Positions 27,537-36,155 of a stretch of DNA of 64,000 nt are shown here, piece after piece. The DNA lies in the NCBI GenBank assembly GCA_016713325.1, contig JADJPJ010000002.1, positions 310,001 through 374,000 on the forward strand, in the 5' to 3' direction. The notes under the pieces were generated by a model. It did no database searches. It had not been told where the DNA came from and was given only the letters and a program-made list of their open reading frames with translations. The stretch's first letter is position 1. The number at the start of each line of letters is the position of its first letter. This DNA comes from Candidatus Flexifilum affinis. GTDB lineage: Bacteria; Chloroflexota; Anaerolineae; Aggregatilineales; Phototrophicaceae. The position numbers were made by a program, and so were the translations under genes.

Positions 27537-29765
27537 CTACGCGTGCGCCGGCCACGTCGAGAGCAGCGTCAGCGCCAGCAGCGCATACTCGTGCCGCTCG
27601 AAACCGAACTCCTTGAGGCGCGCCGAGCATTCTTGCAGAGCGTGGCGATATTCCTCGTCATGCGTGGTGCACTGGTCGATGATCTCCACAAGTTGCTGGA
27701 CCGCGCTGTCGAAGTGCTCCCGCGCGAAAGACACCGCGCACGTCTCCAGGGTTGCGGGCAGGTTTTCGTCAATGCGCCGCAGCGGCCGCTTGAGCGCTGT
27801 CAGCGCCTGCGACAGCGAGGTGCCCGGATCGGTCCGGGTGCTGCGGAACAGGCGAATGAAGGCCGACTCGCCGTTGAAGAGCCGCGCCAGCGCCAGCGCC
27901 AGTTCCAGGCGCGCACCGTGATTCTCCGTCTCCTTCAGAAGCTCGAACAACGCGGACTGCGCCTGCATGTAACGCATCTGTCCCAGCGCCGAGGCGAAGG
28001 CCATTTTTAGCCCTTTGTCGGTCTCCTGGGGAAGGCGTGCCAGCAGGGTTTCGCCGACGCTGGTGTCGTTCAGCATTCCCAGTGCTCGGGTGGCGTGCGA
28101 CTGAATCGATCGCCAGGGGGAATCGAGGCTCCGCCGCAGGGAGGGCAGCGCAGCCGGGTCGCCGATGCGGCCCAGGCCCCAGGCGGCGATCGCGCTCAGC
28201 GCCAGTTCCGTGCCGCTGTCAAGCATTTCGCACAGCGCCTCGACCAGCCGGGGGTCCGGGGCGGCCATGTGCGATATGGCGTAGATCGCCTCGAAGCGCA
28301 CGTTGAAGCGTGGATCGCTCAGCGCCGTCAGCAGCTCGTCTGCGGCCAGTGGGCTGTTGGTATGGCCCATCCGGTCGGTCACCGCGACCGTCGTGCGCTC
28401 GTCCGTGGCCCGGTGGTAGCGCATCACATTCTGAAGGGCCAGGACCGGGTTGCCATGCAGGAACATGCCCGCGAAGTCGATCACCGAGACGTCGCTGTCG
28501 GCGCGCACCCCGCGCAGAATGAGCAGACTGGTGAAGTTCAGCACGGCGCTGGCGACGAACAGGGGAGTGAACGGGTCGAGTGTGAAACCCAAAACCTCGC
28601 CAGAGACACCTGCTGTGGTGTCGAGCAGGGCACCGCTCAGGATCTGGCTGATGCCGCCGATCAGACCGACCAGGGAGTAGAACACGGCCATGTAGGCGCC
28701 GCGCTGTCCATGGGGGACGACGCGAGTGAACAGCAGCCGCCCGGAGCCGAGCGCCCAGGCGATCTCGACCACGCCCCAGATGAAGGCGATCAGAACCGCG
28801 ATCGGCAGACTCAGCTCCGCGTTGCGCGGCATAATCAGCCAGCCGATGGGCAGCAGGGCTTTGGCCGTCAGACCCCAGAGCATGATTGGTTTGCTGCCAT
28901 AGCGGTCGGCCGCCCAGCCGAGCAGATACGTCACCGACAGGCCGCCGGTAATGCTGCCAATTTGCAGGAGGACGACGCTGCTGTCGCTCAACCCGACCTG
29001 CTCGCTCATGAAAATCGGGATGAAGGCCAGTGGCGCGCCGGCCAGCGAGGCGGTCCCCAGCCCGCCGATATAGCGCAGGAAGTTGCGATCGCGCAGCACC
29101 TGGCCAAAGCGCCGAAAAGAGACGCGCTGGGTCGAACCGGGAGCGCCGCCGGGAAGGTGTGCCACCGACCAGACGGCGGCAACGCCGAAGAACAACGCCA
29201 CCGTGAACAGCACGACAAATCGGTCAATCCCGGTCGACAGACCCAGGATGTAGCCGGCGAAAGCCACCGCCGCAATGCTCACAACGCGGGACACCATATC
29301 GTTGACCGCGGAGTGTTTGCCGCGCACCGAGTCCGGGATGATGTCCTGAATCCACGGATAATAGCCGGTCTCGGCGATGGAACGGGACAGCGCGAATCCG
29401 AAGGTCACGAACGAGGCCAGCGCCAGCGCCGCGCCTATGCCGTACTGGGCGATCACCCACGGGACGAGCAGCAGCAGCGCCGTGAAGACTTTGCGCACGC
29501 CGAAAAACGTGACGTAGGTGCGTTTGTAACCAAAGCGGCCGACCAGGGGGGCGATGAAGACTGCGACGATGCCGGTGAAGGGCATGAGCGCCAGCAGAAA
29601 ACCGATGTGGGTGTTGGTCGCGCCGAGCTCGCTCAGAAACAGGACGAAGCTGGATCCAAAGAAGGTGAGCGTCGCATAGACCGAGTTCAGACCATGAAAC
29701 GCGATATTCCAGGGGAGCCGCCGGATCTTCTCGGCGGTCGTGACTTCAACCGTTACTGCCACCAT
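27537..29765 (-). CDS. MFS transporter fused to a C-terminal HEAT-repeat domain
   Basis: A 742-residue two-part protein. Residues 1-430 form a 12-helix major facilitator domain (IAFHGLNSVYATLTFFGSSFVLFLSELGA at helix 1, FIAPLVGRFGYKRT in the loop 2-3 motif A region). From about residue 465 a cytoplasmic domain of roughly 280 residues contains four or five HEAT/PBS-lyase-like repeats (LSDPRFNVRFEAIYAISHM, AIAAWGLGRIGDPAALPSLRRSLDSPWRSIQSHATRALGML). MFS-HEAT fusions are known in Chloroflexota and a few other phyla, but their substrate is not. The HEAT part probably docks a partner or regulates transport. Confidence 0.88.
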   Translation of the reverse strand: MVAVTVEVTTAEKIRRLPWNIAFHGLNSVYATLTFFGSSFVLFLSELGATNTHIGFLLALMPFTGIVAVFIAPLVGRFGYKRTYVTFFGVRKVFTALLLLVPWVIAQYGIGAALALASFVTFGFALSRSIAETGYYPWIQDIIPDSVRGKHSAVNDMVSRVVSIAAVAFAGYILGLSTGIDRFVVLFTVALFFGVAAVWSVAHLPGGAPGSTQRVSFRRFGQVLRDRNFLRYIGGLGTASLAGAPLAFIPIFMSEQVGLSDSSVVLLQIGSITGGLSVTYLLGWAADRYGSKPIMLWGLTAKALLPIGWLIMPRNAELSLPIAVLIAFIWGVVEIAWALGSGRLLFTRVVPHGQRGAYMAVFYSLVGLIGGISQILSGALLDTTAGVSGEVLGFTLDPFTPLFVASAVLNFTSLLILRGVRADSDVSVIDFAGMFLHGNPVLALQNVMRYHRATDERTTVAVTDRMGHTNSPLAADELLTALSDPRFNVRFEAIYAISHMAAPDPRLVEALCEMLDSGTELALSAIAAWGLGRIGDPAALPSLRRSLDSPWRSIQSHATRALGMLNDTSVGETLLARLPQETDKGLKMAFASALGQMRYMQAQSALFELLKETENHGARLELALALARLFNGESAFIRLFRSTRTDPGTSLSQALTALKRPLRRIDENLPATLETCAVSFAREHFDSAVQQLVEIIDQCTTHDEEYRHALQECSARLKEFGFERHEYALLALTLLSTWPAHA

Positions 29766-29886
29766 CGATTCCCTTCGCTACAACCCCCATGATAACGCAG
29801 GAACATCGAACCGTGCCCATGCGAAGTGGGTACTGTGCTGAGGCTTCTGAATTATGTCATCGGAACTTCATGAGAGGAGTGGGATT

Positions 29887-30783
29887 GTGGCCAAACGAGG
29901 GACTTTCTTGATCTCCGCCTGTCTGCTGCTGATTCTGCCGCTGGCCGTGGCTGCGGCGCAGGAGGTCGAACCGGCCGCCGGTGATGTGCGCACCGACGAC
30001 GCCGGCATCGCCCAGGTCTACGTGCCGGCCGGGTGCTTCCTCATGGGCATCACCCGCGAACAGGCCGAGGCGCTGGCCGCGCAGAATCCGCCTGGCTGGG
30101 TGGCGCGCGAGTTCTCCAGCGAGCAGCCGCAGCGCGAGGTCTGCCTCAGCGAGGGCTTCTGGATGGATCAATACGAGGTCACCAACGCCGCCTATCAGGC
30201 CTTTGTCGACTCCGGCGGCTATTCCACCCCGGAACACTGGTCGGAGCAGGGCCAGCGCTGGCTCGACCGCCAGAACGTCGATGACCTGCCCCTCGATTGC
30301 GAAGGCGATGAGGGCCCCGACGCGCCGCGTGCCTGCATCACCTGGTATGAGGCCGAAGCCTACGCGAACTGGCGCGGCGGCCTGATCCCGACTGAGGCGC
30401 AGTGGGAATGGGCAGCCCGCGGGCCTGACAACTTTGCTTACCCCTGGGGTGACGAGTGGGATCCCGAGCGGGCCAATGTCGTTGACAGCACAGGCGTCGT
30501 CGCCGTTGGCAGCTACCCGGAGGGCGTGAGCTGGGTTGGTGCACACGACATGGCTGGCAATGTCATGGAATGGGCCCGCAACTGGTGGACTCCTAACTAT
30601 CGTGGGGCGGAGCGCGACGATCCGCTCGGTCCCGAGAACGGCCGCATCAAGCCCGAGCGTGGCGGATGGTGGGGCAGCAACCCGTTTGTCGCGCGTACTA
30701 CCTATCGCCACTATGAAGACCCGCCCAGCTACCAGGATCACCACATCGGGCTGCGCGTCATCACCCCGCGCGATGCAGGCTGA
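29887..30783 (+). CDS. exported formylglycine-generating-enzyme-like (SUMF1/FGE-sulfatase) protein
   Basis: A 298-residue secreted protein. A signal peptide (about 24 residues, ending AAA-Q) precedes a complete FGE-sulfatase fold: AQVYVPAGCFLMGIT, DQYEVTNAAYQAFVDSGGY, CITWYEAEAYANWRGGLIPTEAQWEWAARG, DMAGNVMEW and a final HIGLRVI. The copper-binding Cys pair of true formylglycine-generating enzymes is absent from the late GWWGSNPFVARTTYRHYED segment, so sulfatase activation is unlikely; carbohydrate binding or another oxygenase-like role is possible. I use GTG 29887 because AGGAG is 7 nt upstream; the frame is open to 29854. Confidence 0.82.
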   Translation: MAKRGTFLISACLLLILPLAVAAAQEVEPAAGDVRTDDAGIAQVYVPAGCFLMGITREQAEALAAQNPPGWVAREFSSEQPQREVCLSEGFWMDQYEVTNAAYQAFVDSGGYSTPEHWSEQGQRWLDRQNVDDLPLDCEGDEGPDAPRACITWYEAEAYANWRGGLIPTEAQWEWAARGPDNFAYPWGDEWDPERANVVDSTGVVAVGSYPEGVSWVGAHDMAGNVMEWARNWWTPNYRGAERDDPLGPENGRIKPERGGWWGSNPFVARTTYRHYEDPPSYQDHHIGLRVITPRDAG

Positions 30784-30825
30784 GCGGGCGAAACGTATTT
30801 CGGGTAGTCCAGGATTCTATGCGAC

Positions 30826-30883
30826 AGGTTTCCCCTCTTTCTGGCGAGCTTGCTCGCACGCAAGCTCGCCAGGGAAAGGGGGA
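30826..30883. repeat. long hairpin repeat with CTGGCGAGCTTGC stem
   Basis: Outer arms CCCCTCTTTCTGGCGAGCTTG and CAAGCTCGCCAGGGAAAGGGG pair almost completely around a TCGCACG-type loop. A relative with the same CTGGCGAGCTTGC core occurs at 43293-43346. It follows the FGE-like gene. Confidence 0.6.
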
Positions 30884-31003
30884 TGGGTGCAGCCTCCCCG
30901 GTTGTCATTTGCTCTTGCGTCAATTGGCCAGGGTCCATTAGACTCACAAATTCTAATGGGGGCCGTAATGCACGCTGTACCCCACGCTGAGAGAAGTGAC
31001 CAC

Positions 31004-31777
31004 ATGACCGATGTGATGGTGGTATTGCCCACCTACAACGAGTCGGAGAATTTGCCCCTGATGCTCAACGCGCTGCTTCAGCTCCCGAGTCTGGCGCTGC
31101 GCATCCTCGTCGTAGACGACAATTCCCCGGATGGCACAGGCCGCCTCGCCGATGAGTTTGCCCAGCGCGACCCATCCCGCGTCTTTGTCCTCCACCGGAC
31201 GGAAAAGGCCGGCCTTGGCCCTGCCTACCTCGCCGGTTTCCGACGCGCCATCGAACTGGGCGCCGAATACATCATTCAGATGGACTGCGACTTTTCGCAC
31301 CAACCCGAATACGTTCCTAAGCTCATCGAGAAGCTGATCGCCGGCTACGATCTGGTGATCGGTTCCCGCTTCATGCGCGGGGGTGGCGTCGACCGGACCT
31401 GGAGCTTCTTCCGCAAACTGCTGAGTTGGTTCGCCAACGGGCTCTACGTGCGCATTCTGCTGGGGATTCCCGTCTCGGACTCCACCGGCGGCTTCCGCAT
31501 CTGGCGACGGGAGACGCTGGTCGGCATGGATCTCAACCGGATCGGCGCCAACGGCTACGTCTTCCAGGTCGAGATGGCCTATGTCGCCCACAAGCTTGGT
31601 TACCGCCTGGCTGAGATCCCTATTTATTTCCCCGACCGGGAACGAGGCAAGTCGAAAATGGGGTCGCATATCATCGTGGAGGCCGCTGTACGTGTGTGGC
31701 AGCTCATTGTGCGCCACCGCGGGCTGACGCCCGCGCAGCGCGTATCGGGTCCTGCGCAGCGCAACACCATCGCTTAA
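31004..31777 (+). CDS. polyprenol (dolichyl-)phosphate glycosyltransferase, DPM1-like GT2
   Basis: A 257-residue family-2 glycosyltransferase of the dolichyl-phosphate mannose synthase type. VVLPTYNESENLPLML, VVDDNSPDGTG, the catalytic-site IQMDCDFSHQPEYVPKLIE, DLVIGSRFMRGGG and VSDSTGGFRIWRRE all match. No C-terminal membrane helices follow, as in the soluble human-DPM1-like form. It loads a sugar, probably mannose, on polyprenol phosphate at the membrane for glycan or protein glycosylation. In-frame ATGs exist at 30956 and 30968; ATG 31004 is chosen for the GAGAGAAG just upstream. Confidence 0.88.
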   Translation: MTDVMVVLPTYNESENLPLMLNALLQLPSLALRILVVDDNSPDGTGRLADEFAQRDPSRVFVLHRTEKAGLGPAYLAGFRRAIELGAEYIIQMDCDFSHQPEYVPKLIEKLIAGYDLVIGSRFMRGGGVDRTWSFFRKLLSWFANGLYVRILLGIPVSDSTGGFRIWRRETLVGMDLNRIGANGYVFQVEMAYVAHKLGYRLAEIPIYFPDRERGKSKMGSHIIVEAAVRVWQLIVRHRGLTPAQRVSGPAQRNTIA

Positions 31778-31792
31778 GGGACATCCTCAGCG

Positions 31793-32440
31793 ATGCAGCT
31801 CACCGCCGATCAGTCCCGCGCCGCCCAATTGATCAGCGCCTACGCGCCCTACGACCCGCCGCGCCTGCCACTGGACGTTGGCGATCTGTGGTCGTTGCTC
31901 TGGCGGTTGGATCGCACCACTCGCATGCCCAATCGGGAGCGCTACTATCGAAGCTGCGCACTGGCGCTCTGCCGTGGGATGGGCCTGGAAAAACATCCGA
32001 TCTACCGTTTCATCGACCAGACGCCTGCGGGTGAGGTCTACCAACTGCTGCCGACAGTGGTCTATCGGGTGCGCGGGCGCTCGCTGGATGCGCATGATCA
32101 GAAGGCGGCCGTCGAGCAGCTTGTGCGGCTGCGCGATGACATTCTGCGCATTGGCGTATACCCGGAATCATGGGCCAACAAATGGCCCGGAAGCGGGATT
32201 CAGGATGTCGAATTGCGCGAACGGGTCTTCGCCGTCTTGTTTACCGCGCTGAACGGGCAGTTCGGCGGTTTCGTGCGGATGCTGCTGGTAATCGATATTG
32301 TGGTCGCAAATCTTCTCATCGACATCCAGCTTCCCGAAGAGATCGCTCTGGGGCGGCTGATCAAGGCGTACCAGTATCCCGATCCGGCGGACGCTCAGAT
32401 GCGCGATCTGTACCTGGTAGACGAGTTGACGACGCCTTAG
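31793..32440 (+). CDS. hypothetical protein
   Basis: A 215-residue, mostly helical, soluble protein with no motif I recognise. It is rich in Arg and Leu (MPNRERYYRSCALALCRGM, AAVEQLVRLRDDILRIGVYPESWANKWPG), with one hydrophobic stretch near residues 165-182 (FVRMLLVIDIVVANLLIDI) that may be a buried core helix. It starts 15 bp after the glycosyltransferase stop with AAGGGA as the likely RBS, so the two are probably co-transcribed. Confidence 0.6.
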   Translation: MQLTADQSRAAQLISAYAPYDPPRLPLDVGDLWSLLWRLDRTTRMPNRERYYRSCALALCRGMGLEKHPIYRFIDQTPAGEVYQLLPTVVYRVRGRSLDAHDQKAAVEQLVRLRDDILRIGVYPESWANKWPGSGIQDVELRERVFAVLFTALNGQFGGFVRMLLVIDIVVANLLIDIQLPEEIALGRLIKAYQYPDPADAQMRDLYLVDELTTP

Positions 32441-32494
32441 CTGCGCCTCTCGAGAACGGACCTGGTCTGGATATCGACAGCGATACGCGATCGG

Positions 32495-32908
32495 CTAAAC
32501 GTTCGCCACGACACGCACCACGCCCGGCACCGACGCGATCAGCCCTGCCAGCGCATCCAGGTCGTCGCCTTCCGGCACCTTGCCCGAAAGCGCCACTGTG
32601 CCGTAGCGGACGTTGGCGAACATGTCCGCGCCGATTTGTTGGCCGATGTCCAGGCGAATTGTCTCGTCGTCGTGCAGGAGGGTGCTGTCCAGGGCGCGGA
32701 CCCCGTTCACGCGCGGGATGCGGTTGAGCAGAAAGCGGCGGTTGATCGGCGTCAGCACGTGTCCGGTCAGCGTCACTACGCCATCAGCGACCATCACGTC
32801 GATGTGATGACGGTCGGCTGCGGTCGGAGGGTACTGAACGATGATCGAGACGATGTCGTTCTGGATGTCGATGTCAGGCCGTTTCAGGGTCACTGTAGGT
32901 TCTGCCAT
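32495..32908 (-). CDS. BON-domain protein
   Basis: A 137-residue protein with two BON-like alpha/beta units: DIQNDIVSIIVQYPPTAADRHHIDVMVADGVVTLTGHVLTPINRRFLLNRIPRVNGVRALDSTL, then IRLDIGQQIGADMFANVRYGTVALSGKVPEGDDLDALAGLIASVPGVVRVVANV. The GVVTLTGHV and GTVALSGKV strands are the family signature. There is no signal peptide, so it should be cytosolic; most BON proteins bind membranes or mechanosensitive channels, but cytosolic ones occur. GGAG precedes the ATG by 8 nt. Confidence 0.82.
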   Translation of the reverse strand: MAEPTVTLKRPDIDIQNDIVSIIVQYPPTAADRHHIDVMVADGVVTLTGHVLTPINRRFLLNRIPRVNGVRALDSTLLHDDETIRLDIGQQIGADMFANVRYGTVALSGKVPEGDDLDALAGLIASVPGVVRVVANV

Positions 32909-33099
32909 AATACATTCTCCAAACGATCACGCCGACGGGAAAGCTCACCCCGGCGCGTCTGCAATTGAATACGCATAATTGTGGCCCATTCGGTCAGACA
33001 TTGCCAACCGGTTTTATGTAGAATAGCCCTGGATCGATCGAAACCCGGTGCCGGGTGGATCCCACGGAATGAACGGATAAGTCGTATTGGAAGCGCAGC

Positions 33100-33915
33100 A
33101 TGTTTGAACAGCTTGTGGTGGATCTCAATAGTGCCGATCCCGGAGTACGGTTCTACGCCGCGCAGCGGCTGGGCGCGCTCGGTGACGAGCGCGCCGTCGA
33201 GCCGCTGATCGCCGCGCTGCCGGATGAAAACTCCAAAGTGCAGTATGGCGCCCTGTCCTCGCTCATCAAATTGGGCGCCGACCGTGCCATCCAGCCGATT
33301 CTCGACGTCCTGCTCGACAACCCGAACAGCCGTGTCTGGGAACTGCTCAAGATGAGCGTCGGCATGCGGCTCCGCACGGGGATGATTGCCATGGTCCGTC
33401 CGGACGATCGCACCCTGTCGGATCGTCTGATCGGCGCCCTGGCCATTGATGCGCTCGACGAGCATCAGCGCGGGCTGATGGTCCGCATGGTCGGTCGCAC
33501 GGGCGACCTCCGTCATTTCGACGCGCTGGTGGATCTGCTGCAGGCCGATCGGTCGCTGGTCTCGCCGGTGGTCAAGGTCGCTGCCGCCGAAGCGCTGGGC
33601 CACCTGCGCGATTCGCGCGCGGTCCACCCACTGATCGACGCTTTGAGCGATAATGATGACGCCATCCGCGAGACGGCCGCCGAAGCCCTGGGGCGCATTG
33701 GCGATTCCATGGCCTTCGACGCCGTGCTGGTGACGCTGAACGACGAGAGTGAATGGGTGCGCCGCGCTTCTGCGGAGGCGTTAGGCGCTTTTGGCGATGC
33801 GCGCGCAGTCGATGCCCTGACCAACGCCCTGTCCGACGAGTCGGCCATGGTGCAGGATGCCGCGTTCGAGTCGCTCAAGCGGCTCAGCAGCGATCACTTC
33901 ACCGCGCTGCTCTGA
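33100..33915 (+). CDS. HEAT-repeat protein
   Basis: A 271-residue protein made of seven or eight HEAT/PBS-lyase-type repeats such as LNSADPGVRFYAAQRLGALGDERAVEPLIAAL, VVKVAAAEALGHLRDSRAVHPLIDALSDNDDAIRETAAEALGRIGD and a C-terminal pair. Such solenoids act as scaffolds or as lyases acting on phycobilins; there is no pigment context here. GGAAG 6 nt upstream supports ATG 33100. The related C-terminal domain of the MFS fusion at 27537-29765 suggests the fold is used widely in this genome. Confidence 0.85.
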   Translation: MFEQLVVDLNSADPGVRFYAAQRLGALGDERAVEPLIAALPDENSKVQYGALSSLIKLGADRAIQPILDVLLDNPNSRVWELLKMSVGMRLRTGMIAMVRPDDRTLSDRLIGALAIDALDEHQRGLMVRMVGRTGDLRHFDALVDLLQADRSLVSPVVKVAAAEALGHLRDSRAVHPLIDALSDNDDAIRETAAEALGRIGDSMAFDAVLVTLNDESEWVRRASAEALGAFGDARAVDALTNALSDESAMVQDAAFESLKRLSSDHFTALL

Positions 33916-33956
33916 TCCGCTTCATGCAGGGGCTTCATGCAGGGAAGGAAGTGACG

Positions 33957-35662
33957 ATGCTGGGCAGGCTCATCATGGCGCTGGCGCTGATCGGTCTTGG
34001 AGCGGCGTGCTCCCCGGAACCGACCAACGTTGCTTTCCGGGCGACTGAACTACAGGTCATCATCACCGCGCCGGTCTACACCATCACCCCGACGCGCACG
34101 CCGACGTTCACCCATACGCCTCTGCCGACCGCCACCGCGACGCCGACCGAGACCCATACGCTGCCGCCAACCCTTACGCCGTCCGACACCGCGCTGCCGA
34201 CTCTGACTCTGACGGATACGATCGTTGCTTCGGCGACGTCTGCCGTGACAGAGACGTTGCGACCGACGCCGCGCCGGACACCCTGGCTCCCGCCACAGAT
34301 GCCTCCGCCACCAGCTTCCCGGCGGCGACGATCGATGTCCCTGCGTCTGCCACAGCGTTCGCCGGGATGATGGCCGCGGAGACCATCTCCGCTACCGCCA
34401 GCACACGATCATCGCCTGCCGCCGGTGCCACCGAGACGCCCACATCCGCTGAGACGCCGACTGTGGGGGAGACGCCAACGCTCGCGGCGCCGGCGCCCAC
34501 CGGAACGCAGCCCCTGGTCACGCTCACGCCGCCGCTGCCCTTTGGCGCGCCCGCTGCCGTCGACCCCGGCCCGGCCGAGACGAGCGAGCCGACGGGCTGG
34601 TCGTGCGGCGACTTCCCCTGCGAGGACGACATCGACGGCTTTCTCCGCCGCATCCGCGTGCCCGAGGGCTTCGCCGTCGAGCCGGTGGGTCGCTTCCCCG
34701 GCCAGGTCCAGCAGATCGTCTACGGCCGCGACGGCGCGCTCTACGCCACCGTGCTGGAGAACGGCACCCGGACCGGCGCGGTCTACCGCATGGCCGAAGC
34801 CGGCGCCAAGCCAGAGCGCTACAGCGGTACGATCAACTCGCCGCTCGGCCTGGCCTTCCAGCCGGAGACGGACGTGCTCTACGTCACCGGCCGCGTGACG
34901 CCGGAGCAGGGCGGCGGTGTCTGGCGCATCCCGGTCGGTGGCGGCGAACCGGAGCCGGTGATCACCGATCTGCCGTGCTGCTTCACGCTCATCTACAACC
35001 AGCCCAATGGCCTGATCTTCGGCCGCGACGGCGCGCTCTACGTCGGCGTCGGCTCCACCAGCGACACCTCGGAGAACCCGCCGCGCTCCAATCCGGCTTA
35101 CCGTACGCTCACGCCCTACGAAGCCACCGTGCTCCGCATCCAGCCGCACACCGGCGATCTTGTCGTGTACGCCGAGGGCATCCGCAACGCTTTCGACCTG
35201 GCCATCGACAGCACCGGCCACCTCTATGCCACCGACAGCGGCATCCTATCCGGCCCCGGCGATCGCCTCCTGCGCCTGGAGCCGGGCGGCCACTACGGCT
35301 TCCCCTACTGGCGCGAGCGCGGCTGCGAGACCTGCGAGATCAAGCCGGCCCGCGTGACCGTCCTGCCCGATCTGGGGACGTTTCCGGATTTGACCTTCCC
35401 GCGCGGCGTGGTGGTTTACACGGGCACGCAGTACCCGGTCAATTTCTTCGACAATCTGTTTGTCGCGCTGTGGAATTCAGTCGACGGGGCGCAGCGCATC
35501 GTGCGCATTGACCCGCGCCGGCTGAGCGAAGAGGGCTATGCCCCGGAAGCCTTCGTGACGGGGTTGATCCGCCCGATCGATGTGGTCATCGCGCCGGACG
35601 GATCCCTGGTGGTGGCCGACTACGTCTATGGGCACGTCTGGAACGTGCGCTATGCAGGTTAG
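33957..35662 (+). CDS. lipoprotein with PQQ/sorbosone-dehydrogenase-like beta-propeller, one frameshift in the linker
   Basis: Two frames read as one protein of about 568 residues. The N-terminus (MLGRLIMALALIGLGAAC) is a lipoprotein signal with lipobox LGAAC. A Thr/Pro-rich linker (TPTRTPTFTHTPLPTATATPTE) follows, and near 34255-34262 the frame shifts by one base, continuing TDAAPDTLAPATDASATS up to 34367 and into the next frame. From IRVPEGFAVEPVGRFPGQVQQIVYGRDGALYATV it is a glucose/sorbosone dehydrogenase six-blade propeller, ending VIAPDGSLVVADYVYGHVWNVRY. A missing G after TTG would restore the frame. Likely surface-anchored sugar or polyol oxidoreductase, or a binding propeller. Confidence 0.78.
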
Positions 35663-35814
35663 GCCGCGCCGCCGTTCGAGCCGACCACGACCAGCGCCAT
35701 GAGGATGGCGAAGACGATGAACAGGACGAGGATTTGATAGAAGCCGGTCCCCTCGACCGGAGCGTCTTCGCTCTCCTCGTACTGCGACGAGGGAAGCTGC
35801 GGGACGTCTGCCAT
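35659..35814 (-). CDS. small single-pass membrane protein
   Basis: A 51-residue protein: a polar, acidic N-terminal half (DVPQLPSSQYEESEDAPVEG) followed by one helix (FYQILVLFIVFAILMALVVVG). ATG 35814 is preceded by GGAGGA, a strong RBS, which argues that this short frame is real; the longer version to 35847 starts with a basic stretch that is not needed. It converges on the lipoprotein gene with a 4-bp overlap. Function unknown. Confidence 0.55.
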   Translation of the reverse strand: MADVPQLPSSQYEESEDAPVEGTGFYQILVLFIVFAILMALVVVGSNGGAA

Positions 35815-36088
35815 GCGTTTCCTCCGATGAGCCTTGTTGTGCGTCAACTACCCTCCCATTATAGCGGATCGACAGCCGATCGGGCCGCGCTGCTTCTGGG
35901 GCAGGGTAAGTGCTTCAAAATCAGTCATTGAGGAGGCAAGCCGTATCGAAGGGGTACATCACGATGGACCCGAGATAGCGGGACCGTTCACGCGGGCGGT
36001 TCACGAATTGTCCCGACAAAGCCATGTTGCCCTTTCTATGCTCGGTCGCGAAAATCGAAGCGATGGCCCTGTCTTCGGGCGTCACAGC

Positions 36089-36119
36089 GTGACCATTCAC
36101 CTCATCCTTTTGCTATAAT
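36089..36119 (+). promoter_or_regulatory. extended -10 promoter for the SbcC-like gene
   Basis: TGCTATAAT (36111-36119) is a perfect -10 with the extended TGn motif; GTGACC at 36089-36094 is a poor -35 with a 19-bp spacer. Transcription would begin about 30 nt before the GTG at 36156. The rest of 35815-36110 holds nothing I recognise. Confidence 0.6.
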
Positions 36120-36155
36120 GTTCGCATTTCTCGCAGAGAACCGGATCATTGCGCT

